Positions 1 through 9,774 are shown, counted from the stretch's first letter. The stretch is DNA of 64,000 bases from Haladaptatus sp. DJG-WS-42 (GCF_037198285.1 NZ_CP147243.1:558001-622000), one strand, 5' to 3'. Numbers and translations are program-made. The notes: generated by a model not told the origin, from the letters alone.

Positions 1-1214
1 CCGTAGGCTTTGCGCGTGATGACGGTCAAGAGCGGGACGGTGGCTTCCGAATAGGCGTAGAGGAGTTTCGCACCGTGTTTGATGATGCCGCCGTGTTCTT
101 GGTCGGTTCCCGGCATGAATCCGGGCACGTCCACGAAGGTGACGAGTGGGATGTTGAAGGCGTCACAAAAGCGCACGAATCGGGAGCCTTTGAGGCTGGA
201 TTCGATGTCCAACGTCCCGGCGTTGATTTTCGGCTGGTTGGCGACGACGCCGACGGCGTGGCCGTCGAGTCGGGCGAAGCCGATGACGATGTTGCGGGCG
301 TACTTCTCTGCGACCTCGAAAAAGGAGCCCTCGTCCATCACCCGGTCGATGACGTTCACGATGTCGTAGGGCTTCTGTGGCTGGTCGGGAACGACCTCTT
401 TGAGCTCGTCGTCGCGGCGCTCTGGGTCGTCCCACGGCTCGACGCGCGGTGGGTCTTCGACGTTGTTCGACGGCATGTACGAAAGCAGGCGACAGATGTC
501 GTCGAGGGCTTCTTCCTCATCGGCCGTCGAGAACTGGGCGACGCCACTTTTCGTGTTGTGGGTTTTCGCGCCACCGAGTTCCTCCATGGTGATGTCCTCG
601 CCCGTGACGGTCTTGATGACCTCGGGGCCGGTAATCATCATGTGGCTCGTGTCTTCGACCATCAGGATGAAGTCCGTGATAGCAGGGGAGTACACCGCAC
701 CGCCCGCACACGGCCCCATGATTGCCGAAATCTGCGGGATGACACCGGAGGCTTGCTGGTTGCGGTGGAAGATGTCCGCGTAGCCCGCGAGCGAGACGAC
801 GCCTTCCTGAATCCGGGCGCCTGCGGAGTCGTTCAAGCCGATGATGGGCGCGCCGACTTCCATGGCTTTGTCCATCACTTTCACGACTTTCTCTGCGAAC
901 ACTTCACCGAGCGAGCCGCCGAAGACGGTGAAGTCGTGGGCGAACACGAAGACGGTGCGTCCGTCGACCTCGCCGTAGCCCGTCACGACGCCGTCGCCGG
1001 GAATCTGCTCTTCTTCCATCCCGAAGTTGTGCGACCGGTGGGTGCGAAGCTGGTCAAACTCGGTGAAGGTGTCCTCATCGAGGAAGTAGTCGATGCGCTC
1101 GCGCGCCGTCATCTTCCCCTTCTCGTGTTGGGCTTCGATTCGGTCTTCGCCGCCGCCGAGGAGCGCTTCCTCGTGTTTCTCGCGTAACTCAGAGATCTTC
1201 TCGTCCATCGTCAT
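1..1214 (-). CDS. Acyl-CoA carboxylase carboxyltransferase subunit (propionyl/methylmalonyl-CoA type), 3' end cut by window
   Basis: The reverse strand stays open from the ATG at 1214 to the window edge (about 404 codons), so the C-terminal part lies outside. It begins [18 protein letters not shown], as biotin-dependent acyl-CoA carboxylase beta subunits do. It contains the oxyanion-hole glycine stretches of the crotonase-like fold, such as SAGARIQEG and [12 protein letters not shown], and the later [12 protein letters not shown] segment of the C-terminal carboxyltransferase half. The family transfers CO2 from carboxybiotin to propionyl- or acetyl-CoA in the cytoplasm. In haloarchaea this feeds propionyl-CoA into methylmalonyl-CoA and succinyl-CoA, which fits sucCD 5 kb away. 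The biotin carboxylase subunit is not in the window. A long antisense reading frame covers this gene and is judged spurious. Confidence 0.93.
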   Translation of the reverse strand, partial: MTMDEKISELREKHEEALLGGGEDRIEAQHEKGKMTARERIDYFLDEDTFTEFDQLRTHRSHNFGMEEEQIPGDGVVTGYGEVDGRTVFVFAHDFTVFGGSLGEVFAEKVVKVMDKAMEVGAPIIGLNDSAGARIQEGVVSLAGYADIFHRNQQASGVIPQISAIMGPCAGGAVYSPAITDFILMVEDTSHMMITGPEVIKTVTGEDITMEELGGAKTHNTKSGVAQFSTADEEEALDDICRLLSYMPSNNVEDPPRVEPWDDPERRDDELKEVVPDQPQKPYDIVNVIDRVMDEGSFFEVAEKYARNIVIGFARLDGHAVGVVANQPKINAGTLDIESSLKGSRFVRFCDAFNIPLVTFVDVPGFMPGTDQEHGGIIKHGAKLLYAYSEATVPLLTVITRKAY

Positions 1215-1313
1215 GGGGACTCACTCCATACCGCATTCATGCTACATCGATACAGAAGCGCCCCAAAAAGGATTCCGTAAAGAGGCAATTGTCTGTTCGA
1301 CAGCTGTCGAATC

Positions 1314-2744
1314 TTACAGCACCGAGGTCGGTCTGCGCAGGCCAACGAAGGCCACGAGACCGATGACGACGCTGAGAAGGAGGGTCATCCACGTCTCGAC
1401 GGAGCCGGTGAGACTGAGTGCCCCGAAGATGCCGGTCAGGAGCGTGAACACCAAGAACAGCGGCAACACGACGCCTGCGGCGAACAGCCACGGCGTGGCG
1501 AGCGATTTGCCGAAGTCGGACGCACCCTTTGCGAACTCGGTTGCGGCGTCGCGCCCGAGCACCCAGCCAACGAACAGCAAGAACGCGAGAATCCCGGCGG
1601 TGAGCATCAGGTCAACGAGCGTTCCGGCGATGAAGCCGAACACAGCGGGTCGAAGTGCGTTGACGGCCATGATGGCCGACACGAATACGAGCAGGCCGCC
1701 GGTTGCGGTAGAGCGTTCGACACCGAACTCGTCAACGAGGAACGAGACGGGGATTTCGAGCATGCTGATGGAACTCGACAGCGCCGCGAGCGCGACGACG
1801 CCGAAAAAGAGCGTCGCAACGAGCGCGCCAATCTCGAAGCCAGCGACTGGCGGGAGGTTGGCGAACGCACCGGCGATGCCGATGAACAGCGCGCCGGGGC
1901 CGCTTTGTGCTGCCATTTCAGGGGCGAAGCTGAACAGGAGCGGGAAGACGACGAGGCCAGCGAGAACGCCGACAAAGGTGTTGAGCACCGCAATCGCGGA
2001 GCCATCGAACGGGAGCGAGCGGTCTTCACCGAGGTACGAAGCGTAGGTGATCATCGTCCCCGCGCCCACGGAGAGGGTGAACAGCGCCTGTCCGGCGGCG
2101 GCGGGGAGAATGCTGAGGAAGTTTTCGCTGAGGTACGTCCAGTCAGCGCCGAGGTAGAAGTCGTAGCCTTCTGCGGCGTTTGGCTGGAAGAACGCCCAGA
2201 TGGCGAAGGCGATGAGCAGGATGACGATGGCGGGCATCATCACCTTCGTCGCCATTTCGATGCCCTTGCGGATGCCCGCGAAGACGATGAGTGCCGTCAA
2301 GACGAGAAACAGCAGGCCAAAGCCGACGGCTCCGGTCGTCCCGAAGGAGATGGACTCGTAGAACGCGCCGGGTGCACCGAAGTACGCGCCGGTCGGACTC
2401 GCGACGAGGTAGCGGAGAATCCACCCGCCGACCACGCTGTAAAACGAAAGGAGGACGACGGCGGTGATGACGCTGAAGCCGCCGACAAACTCCCACGCCC
2501 GTGAGCCGGAGAGCTCTCGCATTGCGCCAACGGGGTTGCGTTTTGCGCGCCGACCGATGACGAACTCCCCAAGCAGGCCGGGGACGCCCACGGCGAAGAC
2601 GATACCGAGATAGACGATGAGGAATGCACTGCCGCCGTTTTCCGCGGTTATCCACGGAAATCGCCAGATGTTACCGAGTCCAACGGCGCTGCCGACGGCC
2701 GCGAGAATGAACCCAATTTGGGTTGCCCAGGTTTCTCGTGTCAT
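1314..2744 (-). CDS. Neurotransmitter:sodium symporter (SNF) family transporter
   Basis: This 476-residue, strongly hydrophobic protein has the LeuT-fold signature in its first helix (AVGSAVGLGNIWRFP) and the TM6-like segment SVGAGTMITYASYLGED. These are the sodium and substrate sites of the SNF family. The length and roughly 11-12 hydrophobic segments are normal. The Arg in NIWRFP is the residue that forms the outer gate in LeuT-type carriers. The substrate is probably an amino acid or related amine, taken up with Na+ across the cytoplasmic membrane; the sequence does not say which. It lies downstream of a paralogue on the same strand, separated by 118 bp, so each may have its own promoter. 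Confidence 0.9.
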   Translation of the reverse strand: MTRETWATQIGFILAAVGSAVGLGNIWRFPWITAENGGSAFLIVYLGIVFAVGVPGLLGEFVIGRRAKRNPVGAMRELSGSRAWEFVGGFSVITAVVLLSFYSVVGGWILRYLVASPTGAYFGAPGAFYESISFGTTGAVGFGLLFLVLTALIVFAGIRKGIEMATKVMMPAIVILLIAFAIWAFFQPNAAEGYDFYLGADWTYLSENFLSILPAAAGQALFTLSVGAGTMITYASYLGEDRSLPFDGSAIAVLNTFVGVLAGLVVFPLLFSFAPEMAAQSGPGALFIGIAGAFANLPPVAGFEIGALVATLFFGVVALAALSSSISMLEIPVSFLVDEFGVERSTATGGLLVFVSAIMAVNALRPAVFGFIAGTLVDLMLTAGILAFLLFVGWVLGRDAATEFAKGASDFGKSLATPWLFAAGVVLPLFLVFTLLTGIFGALSLTGSVETWMTLLLSVVIGLVAFVGLRRPTSVL

Positions 2745-2862
2745 TGCAGCGCACTCACCAAGGCGTACCTAAGTGACTTTCGAGTTTCAATCCGGCAATA
2801 AAAGAACAGTACAGCCGCTCAGTCGGCCGATTTGGGCGGAACGTTTGTGAGGGTTCGGGCGG

Positions 2863-4200
2863 TTAGAGCGGCGGCATGATACCCTCTTCCATCAGCGTCT
2901 GGATACCGAAACCGAGGGTCACGATGACGCCGAGGAGAACAACCGTTCGAACCGTCCACAGCCAGGTCGTGCTGAACGTCGTCCGATTTTGCATGCCCTT
3001 GAGGAGCTCTCGACTTGCGTCGCCACCGAGAACCCAGCCCACGAAGAACAGGAGCAAGAGGACGCCGAACGGCAGGAGGAACTTGTAGGCAAGCGTGTCG
3101 AACCAGCCGAGCCACGCGATGTCGAGCGCGGACGGGATGCCGAGGGCGAAGATGATGCCACCGACGCTGAGCGCGGCAGGCTTGCGGCCAACGTCGTAGT
3201 GGTCAACAATGTACGCGACGACCACTTCGAGGAGGCTGATAGCCGAGGAGAGCGCGGCGATGAGCACGACGCCGAAGAAGATGACGCCGACGATTCGGCC
3301 GAGTCCACCGAGGTCTGCAAAGGCGCTCGCCACGGCGACGAACAGCGCGCCGGGACCGCTCGTGTTCGGGTCGATACCCTGTGCGAACAGGAGCGGGAAC
3401 ACGACGAGGCCGGCGAGAATACCAACGAGCGAGTTCAAGAAGACAATCATGAGCCCGTCTTTGGCGAGGTTGTCGTCGTTGCCGAGGTACGAGGCATAGG
3501 TGATCATTGCGCCCATGCCGAGCGAGAGCGAGAAGAACGCCTGCCCGACGGCGAACGGCACGATTTCCGTGAAGTTGGCGCGGACGACGCTCAAATCCGG
3601 GTTGAGGAAGTAGCCGTAAGCGTCCATCGCGGCGCTCGGGTTGTTGACGTACGCGAAGCCAGCGAGGCCGACGAGGATGAGCGCAATCGAGGGAACCATC
3701 AGCTTCGTGGCTTTCTCGATACCGCCCTCGATACCGAAGGCGACGATGCCGATGGTGATGGCCATGAACACGGCGTGGAGCGCGAGCGCTTCAGGCCCAG
3801 CAGAGATGGCTCCGAAGTACTCACCGGGTGCACCGAAGTACGCGCCCGTGGCGCTGCCGCCGATGTATCGAAGCACCCAGCCGCCGACGACGGAGTAGTA
3901 TGAAAGAATCCAGAAGCCAGTGAAGAGGCCGAGCGCACCGACGATACGCCAATTTTTGAAGCCGAGTTTCTTGAACGCGCTAATCGTGTTGAGGTTGGTT
4001 CGTCGGCCGATGACGAACTCCGCGAGCATCGCCGGGAAGCCGATGGCGATGGCCGCGCCGATGTAGACGACGAGGAACGCAGCCCCGCCGTTGGTCGCCG
4101 TCTTGAACGGGAACTGCCAGAGGTTCCCGAGGCCGACGGCACTGCCGACGGCCGCGAGGATAAATCCCATCCGCGTTGCCCATGTCTCTCTGTCACTCAT
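2863..4200 (-). CDS. Neurotransmitter:sodium symporter (SNF) family transporter, second paralogue
   Basis: This 445-residue LeuT-fold protein opens with MSDRETWATRMGFILAAVG and carries AVGLGNLWQFPF in TM1 and SLGMGAMITYASYLGND in TM6. It is clearly homologous to the protein at 1314-2744, but the gate Arg of TM1 is Gln (NLWQFP) and the C terminus is shorter. It is therefore a diverged paralogue, perhaps with another substrate. It is expected to import an amino acid or similar solute with Na+. The ATG at 4200 directly precedes the conserved N terminus, so the start is secure. The upstream 370 bp are AT-rich and must hold its promoter. Confidence 0.9.
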   Translation of the reverse strand: MSDRETWATRMGFILAAVGSAVGLGNLWQFPFKTATNGGAAFLVVYIGAAIAIGFPAMLAEFVIGRRTNLNTISAFKKLGFKNWRIVGALGLFTGFWILSYYSVVGGWVLRYIGGSATGAYFGAPGEYFGAISAGPEALALHAVFMAITIGIVAFGIEGGIEKATKLMVPSIALILVGLAGFAYVNNPSAAMDAYGYFLNPDLSVVRANFTEIVPFAVGQAFFSLSLGMGAMITYASYLGNDDNLAKDGLMIVFLNSLVGILAGLVVFPLLFAQGIDPNTSGPGALFVAVASAFADLGGLGRIVGVIFFGVVLIAALSSAISLLEVVVAYIVDHYDVGRKPAALSVGGIIFALGIPSALDIAWLGWFDTLAYKFLLPFGVLLLLFFVGWVLGGDASRELLKGMQNRTTFSTTWLWTVRTVVLLGVIVTLGFGIQTLMEEGIMPPL

Positions 4201-4570
4201 GTGTGAAACCCCCTATCAGGATGGCTCAAATAAATGTCCCGATTTGTCGTGACTTACCAAACACCTGACTGGTATGTTTATCGTGCGGACATATGAGAAA
4301 TGCACACACGACGCGAGTGTTATAGAATAACAAGAGCCAGCACGTAGGGAAGATGTCTGAGATATTATATAGAAAAATCACCGCATGTGAATCTAGTCGG
4401 ACACAAATTGGCAGATTGCAAATATTGCACGAACAGGAATATGGCTTCGGATTCGTCTGGGTCGATGCCGAGGCGAGCGTAACATTCACGGAGACTATTT
4501 CTGGAAAAATGAAGACGTGTTCGGCGAACCGGGACAGTTGGATTGCGGATTACGACGAAAACGGTGTGCG
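4201..4570. other. AT-rich intergenic spacer
   Basis: This 370-bp stretch lies between a divergent-side promoter (SNF transporter, start 4200) and the stop codon of the SDR gene (4571). It is much richer in A and T than its surroundings, for instance around 4350-4400. Short open frames exist on both strands, but none has haloarchaeal codon use or a recognisable protein. I see no RNA gene here. Confidence 0.6.
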
Positions 4571-5269
4571 TCAGGCCTCGCCGTACACCGGCACCGCCGC
4601 CCCGCTCGTCACGTCCGCGGCGTCGCTACAGAGGAACATGATGACGCGCGCGATCTCGGCTGGTTTGACCCACGTGTCGTGGTCGGAGTCTGGCATCGCC
4701 TCGCGGTTTTGCGGCGTGTCGATGACGCTTGGCATGATGGCGTTTGCTCGCACCACTCCGTTGTTTTCCTCGGCAATCGTCTCGGTGAGCAGGCGAACGC
4801 CGGCTTTCGCGGCGCGGTAGGGACCGTCGCCTTTCCCACCTTCAAGCGAGGCGCGGGCGCTCGTGGAGACGATTGCGCCTTTCGTCTCTTTGAGGTGGGG
4901 AATGGCGTGCTTGCTCGCGAGGAACATCGTTTTCAGGTTGACGTTGAACAGCATGTCGAAGGTGCCCACCTCGGTTTCGTCGATGGGTGTCCCGCCTTTC
5001 CACGTCCCCGCGATGTTCACGAGCGCGTCGAGTTGCCCGTGGTCTGCGACGATTTTCTCGAACGTGGATTCGACTTCTGCTTCGTCCGTGAAATCACCCT
5101 CGTAGAAGTGGACGCCCGCGGTGAGCGTGCCAGACTCCGGTTCCACCACGTCCGCCGCGCAGACAGTGGCTCCGGCTTTGGCGAACTCGTTTGCGACGGT
5201 GCTTCCGAGCGCGCCGCTCGCGCCAGTCACGACAACCACCTTCCCCGAGAAATCGAACTCGACACTCAT
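4571..5269 (-). CDS. SDR family NAD(P)-dependent oxidoreductase
   Basis: This 232-residue protein has the classical short-chain dehydrogenase layout. The N-terminal Rossmann glycine motif is VVVTGASGALGS near residue 12, and the NIAGTW element is a variant of the usual NNAG. The catalytic Ser lies in STSARAS and the YxxxK pair in PYRAAKAGVRLL. The family oxidises or reduces alcohols and ketones with NAD(P); the substrate is unknown. The length is typical. It is followed on the same strand, 45 bp upstream in the direction of transcription, by a quinone oxidoreductase gene, and the two may be co-transcribed. Confidence 0.9.
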   Translation of the reverse strand: MSVEFDFSGKVVVVTGASGALGSTVANEFAKAGATVCAADVVEPESGTLTAGVHFYEGDFTDEAEVESTFEKIVADHGQLDALVNIAGTWKGGTPIDETEVGTFDMLFNVNLKTMFLASKHAIPHLKETKGAIVSTSARASLEGGKGDGPYRAAKAGVRLLTETIAEENNGVVRANAIMPSVIDTPQNREAMPDSDHDTWVKPAEIARVIMFLCSDAADVTSGAAVPVYGEA

Positions 5270-5314
5270 GGCTACTGGTTGGCGTGGAAACAGGATAAAG
5301 GTGGGGCGAGTAGG

Positions 5315-6271
5315 TCAGGGCGTGACCACGAGTTTGCCGAGGAAACTCTCTGCGAGAACGGCGTCATGGGCGGCTGCCACCTCATCAAGCGCGTAGGTCT
5401 CGTGGACGAGCGGCGTGAGTGCCCCGTCGTCCATCAGCGTGCCGAGTCGTGCGAGGACGGCCCCGATGTCGGGCGTATTGAACATCGAGACGTGGTGTAC
5501 GGAGAGTGCTTTCGCGCGGGCGGCGGGCACGCTCGGGAAGGTGGCTTCCGGGTCCTCGTTCCCGATGGCGACGATGCGAGCGCCTTTCGCCGCCACCTCA
5601 CAATCGAGCGGCAGGTACTCATCGAGGCGGTGGTCGAGAATCACGTCTGGTCTGCCTGCGCCTTCGATTGCGTCTTGTAAGTCGTCGCGCGCGTAGTCGA
5701 GCACCACGTCCGCGCCCAGTTCCTCGAGCGTGCCGTGGTACTTCGGGGAGGCTGTGGTGACCACCCGTGCGCCCGTGGCGCTGGCGATTTGGACGGCCAT
5801 GTGGCCAACACCGCCGCTGCCGCCGTGGATGAGCACCGTCTCTGCGGGTTCTAAGCTCGCGGTTGCGATGAGCGACTGCCACGCGGTGACGCCGACGAGC
5901 GCGGCCCCGGCGGCTTCCTCGAACGAGACGGATTCGGGGAGCGGTGCGGCCAGCTCGGTGGGCACGGCGACGTACTCGGCACAGGTGCCTTGCACCCAAT
6001 TGCCGAGGGCGGTGGCGTAGATTTCGTCGCCTGCACTATATTCGGTGACGCCGTCACCGACTGCGGTGACGACGCCCGCCACGTCAGAGCCGGGAACCCA
6101 CGGGAGCGAGCCGGGCTTGTACGCCCCCTCGCGGAAGTAGGTGTCCACCGGGTTGATGCCGGCGGCGTGGACGGCGACGAGCAGTTCTCCTTTGTCGGGT
6201 TCGGGGCGCATGACTTCCTCTGTCTGGAGCACATCCGACCCACCGTGTTCGTGGTAACGTACAGCGCGCAT
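5315..6271 (-). CDS. NADPH:quinone oxidoreductase / zinc-free MDR alcohol dehydrogenase family protein
   Basis: The 318-residue protein begins MRAVRYHEHGGSDVLQ, the standard start of quinone oxidoreductase-type medium-chain dehydrogenases. It contains the GroES-like segment AAGINPVDTYFREG and the nucleotide-binding motif HGGSGGVGHMAVQIA. The cysteine cluster of zinc-binding alcohol dehydrogenases is absent, so it belongs to the zinc-free quinone/enone reductase branch. It should reduce quinones or enones with NADPH in the cytoplasm. It lies just upstream of the SDR gene on the same strand, suggesting a two-gene redox unit. Start 6271 gives the conserved N terminus. Confidence 0.88.
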   Translation of the reverse strand: MRAVRYHEHGGSDVLQTEEVMRPEPDKGELLVAVHAAGINPVDTYFREGAYKPGSLPWVPGSDVAGVVTAVGDGVTEYSAGDEIYATALGNWVQGTCAEYVAVPTELAAPLPESVSFEEAAGAALVGVTAWQSLIATASLEPAETVLIHGGSGGVGHMAVQIASATGARVVTTASPKYHGTLEELGADVVLDYARDDLQDAIEGAGRPDVILDHRLDEYLPLDCEVAAKGARIVAIGNEDPEATFPSVPAARAKALSVHHVSMFNTPDIGAVLARLGTLMDDGALTPLVHETYALDEVAAAHDAVLAESFLGKLVVTP

Positions 6272-6422
6272 AGGAGAGCGAACGTGAGCGCCGTGGAAAA
6301 GCGTGACCCATCAGGAGAATCACCCGGTGTGTTCACTCGACCATGTGGCCTGCACACAGTTCGCGCAGATATTGCCACGCGGCGACGGTAGCGGCAATTC
6401 CCGACGGTCGGAATGAAAGGGA

Positions 6423-6428
6423 TTTAAG
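6423..6428 (+). promoter_or_regulatory. TATA-like box of sucCD
   Basis: TTTAAG lies about 30 nt before the sucC ATG at 6455, the spacing expected for a haloarchaeal promoter with a leaderless or nearly leaderless transcript. There is no strong Shine-Dalgarno sequence in between. Confidence 0.6.
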
Positions 6429-6454
6429 CGACGTGTTCACACGCTAGTATACGT

Positions 6455-7597
6455 ATGAAGCTGCACGAGTATCAAGCGAAGGATATCTTCGCAAACGCGG
6501 GGATTCCAACGCCAGACTCGGCGCTCGCAACCACCGTAGACGAGGTTGTCGAGGCTGCTGAGTCGCTTGGTTATCCCGTAGCGGTGAAGGCCCAAGTTCA
6601 CGTCGGTGGTCGTGGCAAGGCCGGAGGCATCAAACTCGTTTCCGACGAAGACGAGGCGCGAGAGGCAGCCGACGCAATTCTCGGCATGGACCTCAAAGGC
6701 TACACCGTCGAGAGCGTTCTCGTCGAGGAAGCCGTCGACTTCGTCGATGAACTCTACGTCGGCGTGACGATGGACCGCGGCGAGGGCAAGCCCGTGGCCA
6801 TGGTCTCGACGAAAGGTGGGGTCAACATCGAAGAGGTCGCAGAGGAAACCCCCGAGGCAATTGCCCGGGAACACATCGACCCGGCATTCGGCATGCACCC
6901 ATACCAGGCCCGTCGCGCCGTCTACGGCGCTGGTGTGGACGCAGACGTCGCCCGTCAGGTCTCCTCGATTCTCCAGACGCTGTTCCAGCTCTGGGACGAC
7001 AAGGACGCGAGCGACATCGAGGTCAACCCGCTGATGGTCACTTCAGACAACGAGGTCGTCGCGGCAGACGCCGTCATGAACATCGACGACGACGCGCTGT
7101 TCCGCCAGCCAGACCTCGCGGAACTCGAAGAGGAAGCCTACGAGGACGACTTAGAGCGCAAAGCCGGCGAGTACGGCTTCGACTACGTCCGTCTCAAGGG
7201 CAACGTCGGCATCATCGGCAACGGCGCAGGGCTCGTCATGACGACGCTCGACCTCGTCGACTACTACGGTGGCAAGCCAGCCAACTTCCTCGACATCGGT
7301 GGCGGCGCAAAGGCCTCCCGCGTGGCGAACGCGCTGGACATGGTCTTCTCCGACCCGAACGTCGACTCTGTTGTCTTCAACATCTTTGGCGGCATCACCC
7401 GCGGTGACGAGGTGGCGAAGGGTATCAACGAAGCGCTCGAAAGCTTCGACGAGATTCCAAAGCCCGTCATCGTCCGTCTCGCAGGGACGAACGCCAAAGA
7501 GGGCATGGAGATTCTGAACACCGACCTCGTGCAGGTCGAAGGCACGCTTGAATCGGCCGTTCAAGCGGCTGTTGCACGCGCAGAGGAGGTTCAATAA
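6455..7597 (+). CDS. sucC: Succinate--CoA ligase (ADP-forming) subunit beta
   Basis: The 380-residue protein begins [18 protein letters not shown], the hallmark of the SucC ATP-grasp subunit. It carries the typical [15 protein letters not shown] nucleotide-binding loop and the C-terminal flavodoxin-like domain with [12 protein letters not shown] and [13 protein letters not shown]. With SucD it interconverts succinyl-CoA and succinate with nucleoside triphosphate synthesis in the citric acid cycle. Its stop codon overlaps the sucD start by one base (TAATG), so the subunits are translationally coupled. Length matches the family. Confidence 0.97.
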   Translation: MKLHEYQAKDIFANAGIPTPDSALATTVDEVVEAAESLGYPVAVKAQVHVGGRGKAGGIKLVSDEDEAREAADAILGMDLKGYTVESVLVEEAVDFVDELYVGVTMDRGEGKPVAMVSTKGGVNIEEVAEETPEAIAREHIDPAFGMHPYQARRAVYGAGVDADVARQVSSILQTLFQLWDDKDASDIEVNPLMVTSDNEVVAADAVMNIDDDALFRQPDLAELEEEAYEDDLERKAGEYGFDYVRLKGNVGIIGNGAGLVMTTLDLVDYYGGKPANFLDIGGGAKASRVANALDMVFSDPNVDSVVFNIFGGITRGDEVAKGINEALESFDEIPKPVIVRLAGTNAKEGMEILNTDLVQVEGTLESAVQAAVARAEEVQ

Positions 7598-8466
7598 TGA
7601 GTGTATTTGTCGATAAGGACACCCGCGTCGTCGTCCAAGGGATTACGGGCGGCGAAGGGAAGTTCCACACCGAACAGATGATGGAGTACGGGACGAACGT
7701 CGTCGCCGGTGCCGTTCCGGGCAAGGGCGGTCAAGAAGTGAAGGGCGTCCCCGTCTACGACACCGTCAGTGAAGCCGTCGAGGAAGAGGACGCGGACGCA
7801 TCCGTTGTCTTCGTCCCACCAGCGTTCGCCGCAGACGCCATCTTCGAGGCACTCGACTCCGACCTTGACCTCGTCGTGGCCATCACCGAAGGCGTCCCAA
7901 CGCAGGACATGGCGAAGGTGTACAAGCGCCTCTCCGAGGTCGACACCCGCCTCATCGGTCCGAACTGCCCCGGCCTCATCACGCCGGGTGAAGCCAAACT
8001 CGGCATCCTGCCGGGCAACATCTTCTCCGACGGCAACGTCGGGCTTGTCTCCCGGTCGGGGACGCTCACCTACCAAGTCGTGGACAGCCTGACTCAGCGC
8101 GGGATTGGCCAGACCACGGCAATCGGTATCGGTGGCGACCCAATCATCGGCACGTCGTTCGTCGACGCGCTCGAAGCGTTCGAGAACGACCCAGAGACCG
8201 AAGCCGTCGTCATGTGCGGTGAAATCGGTGGCGAGGACGAAGAGGAAGCCGCCGCGTTCATCGCAGAGCACATGGACACGCCGGTCGCTGGCTTCATCGC
8301 TGGCCGCACGGCTCCACCAGGAAAGCGCATGGGCCACGCGGGCGCAATCGTCTCCGGCTCGGGGACGGGCACCGCAGAGTCCAAAATCAACGCGCTCAAC
8401 GACGCGGGCGCACCAGTCGGCGACACCCCAGAGGAAGTCGCAGACTACATCGAAGAGTTCCTCTAA
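7597..8466 (+). CDS. sucD: Succinate--CoA ligase (ADP-forming) subunit alpha
   Basis: The 289-residue protein starts [19 protein letters not shown], the CoA-binding Rossmann domain of SucD. It carries [12 protein letters not shown] and, near residue 247, [13 protein letters not shown]. The His of that last motif is the residue phosphorylated during catalysis. It pairs with SucC directly upstream, overlapping it by one base. A T-run at 8483-8487 follows closely and probably ends the sucCD transcript. Length and motifs are complete. Confidence 0.97.
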   Translation: MSVFVDKDTRVVVQGITGGEGKFHTEQMMEYGTNVVAGAVPGKGGQEVKGVPVYDTVSEAVEEEDADASVVFVPPAFAADAIFEALDSDLDLVVAITEGVPTQDMAKVYKRLSEVDTRLIGPNCPGLITPGEAKLGILPGNIFSDGNVGLVSRSGTLTYQVVDSLTQRGIGQTTAIGIGGDPIIGTSFVDALEAFENDPETEAVVMCGEIGGEDEEEAAAFIAEHMDTPVAGFIAGRTAPPGKRMGHAGAIVSGSGTGTAESKINALNDAGAPVGDTPEEVADYIEEFL

Positions 8467-8482
8467 GCAGCCCCGCTGTCAC

Positions 8483-8487
8483 TTTTT
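8483..8487 (+). terminator. Oligo-T terminator after sucCD
   Basis: A run of five T lies 17 bp after the sucD stop. Archaeal RNA polymerase terminates at such U-tracts, and no stem is needed. Confidence 0.45.
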
Positions 8488-8544
8488 ATTGCGCTTCGCT
8501 CCGTAGCAACTGCTCACAGCGTACGGTCGTCGAAAAAAGCGGTC

Positions 8545-8814
8545 TTATGCGGGCTTTTCTGCCATCGGTTTCTCGGCGCGTGCGGAGTAGAGCTGGTACG
8601 CGAAGTACAGCTCGTAGACGCCCGCGAGGCCAACGAGGAGATAGATGAGGTTCTCAAGCGTCGGAATCGAGCCGAAGATGAGATTCACTACGTTCCAGTT
8701 GGCATTGATAAAGCCCCCAATCCCGACGAGACCCCAGTTAAGCGCACCCACGATAACGAGGATGAGCGATGCCCAGTCGAGAACGCTTGCTCTAATTCTG
8801 CCTTCATACTGCAT
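8545..8814 (-). CDS. DUF378 domain-containing small membrane protein
   Basis: This 89-residue protein has two hydrophobic helices with the DUF378 pattern: LDWASLILVIVGALNWGLVG, then a Phe/Asn-containing loop, then a second helix around LIYLLVGLAGVYELYF. Family members are short, integral membrane proteins of unknown function found in bacteria and haloarchaea. The reverse strand reads from the ATG at 8814. It converges on sucCD, and its promoter side faces the long non-coding region 8815-9774. Confidence 0.85.
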   Translation of the reverse strand: MQYEGRIRASVLDWASLILVIVGALNWGLVGIGGFINANWNVVNLIFGSIPTLENLIYLLVGLAGVYELYFAYQLYSARAEKPMAEKPA

Positions 8815-9030
8815 GGTTTAACACCGAATTAAAGAACGCACGCTGAGGAGAAAAAGATGTCTCGTAATCATACAAGATTATCCAGTATTATCGTATACAC
8901 GAGTGTAATGGAATTAATCTAGGTGTGAGGCAGTCACACGACCACTGTCGGTCGGTTTCAGCAGTCATTAACGCGTCAATTTTCAGTATACTCACGGGAT
9001 GGTGAACAGGAGAAAGTATATCACATAGCA

Positions 9031-9048
9031 AACCACGAACTCGTGGTT
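9031..9048. promoter_or_regulatory. 18-bp palindrome, operator-like
   Basis: AACCACGA-AC-TCGTGGTT is a perfect 8-bp inverted repeat with a 2-bp centre. It sits just after an AT-rich TATA-like string (AGTATATC, near 9016). The short spacer suits a dimeric HTH regulator better than an RNA hairpin. Confidence 0.4.
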
Positions 9049-9101
9049 AGTGTGTCAGAATTGAGAACAGTTTGAGCGAATGTGGCAGTTCATGAAAAAT
9101 A

Positions 9102-9220
9102 GACTGGCGCTGGCGGACGCCAGTCAGGGTGGCTAACCCATAGTACAGCTTGCACGACCATGTTGGTCTGGTGGTAATCGTTCCGCAGCGGTTCGTTCCT
9201 ACCGACCACCCCCACCGCAG
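9102..9220 (+). ncRNA. Candidate structured non-coding RNA
   Basis: The segment opens with a perfect 8-bp stem (9102-9109 with 9118-9125, 8-nt loop). A small GGGT/ACCC stem follows, then a larger GGTGGT to ACCACC pairing that encloses a CCGCAGCGG mini-hairpin. It is a GC-rich island inside AT-rich DNA with no coding potential, which is how structured RNAs stand out in haloarchaea. It does not match RNase P, SRP or tRNA features I can recall. Strand and ends are guesses. Confidence 0.3.
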
Positions 9221-9774
9221 TTGGAGTTCGTTTCACGCATTACAGCCCAATCGATGTCGATGAGGGTGATAAAGCTTTGCTATAAGGACAATAATAGGTC
9301 GTTTTAGTATCGAAGGGACCTAGTAAAATCGGAAAAACACAAACGTCCGTCTAAAAATATCGTCTAAAGAATATTGTGACGTGGTTTTCGAAAGTGTGGT
9401 GCTTGCAAACGCTACACTTGAGTGATTTTCACCGTGGGGCAGGCGTTTCGCAGGTCACCAGTCTATCGAATGAGCTAAAATTGGCTAGCTGGCCATTCAC
9501 TGTGGCGCATGGGTGCTGAAGAGCAAGCACGAGGGTCACCGCCAGCGACGTGGGGTTACCATCCTCGGCATCATCAACGCCATCCGTCGCTTCGCCGAGG
9601 AAGACTACCTTGTCTCCCACCGGCGTGAAAGTCGAGCGTCGTCCACGGAAACGAAGAGAGGTGACAGCCAGGTGAACTCCTCAGTGAGCGAATCACACAA
9701 TCAATCACGGCGGGACGGTAGAACGCGCACACACCCGCCGGGTGGTTTTTAGTCGGTGACGCATTGTCTTGGTG

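Larger units (their letters stand above)
8815..9774. other. 960-bp non-coding region with candidate regulatory and RNA elements
   Basis: No convincing gene is present between the DUF378 gene and the flavin oxidoreductase gene. The first 600 bp are clearly AT-richer than the chromosome around them. It holds an 18-bp dyad (9031-9048) and a GC-rich foldable segment (about 9102-9220), listed separately. The last 250 bp have higher GC and short open frames on both strands (for example 9513-9752) that match no protein I know. They could be the eroded remains of a gene. Confidence 0.55.

Noticed and set aside
75-1187. 370-codon plus-strand frame
   Set aside because: It is the antisense shadow of the acyl-CoA carboxylase gene, whose motifs are clear on the other strand. 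GC-rich third positions keep the opposite frame open.
4226-4489. 87-codon minus frame in AT-rich spacer
   Set aside because: Cys-rich, non-acidic, with no haloarchaeal codon use and no known motif.
9513-9752. 79-codon plus frame
   Set aside because: No recognisable family, no promoter or ribosome site, and basic low-complexity ending. It may be a gene relic but cannot be supported.
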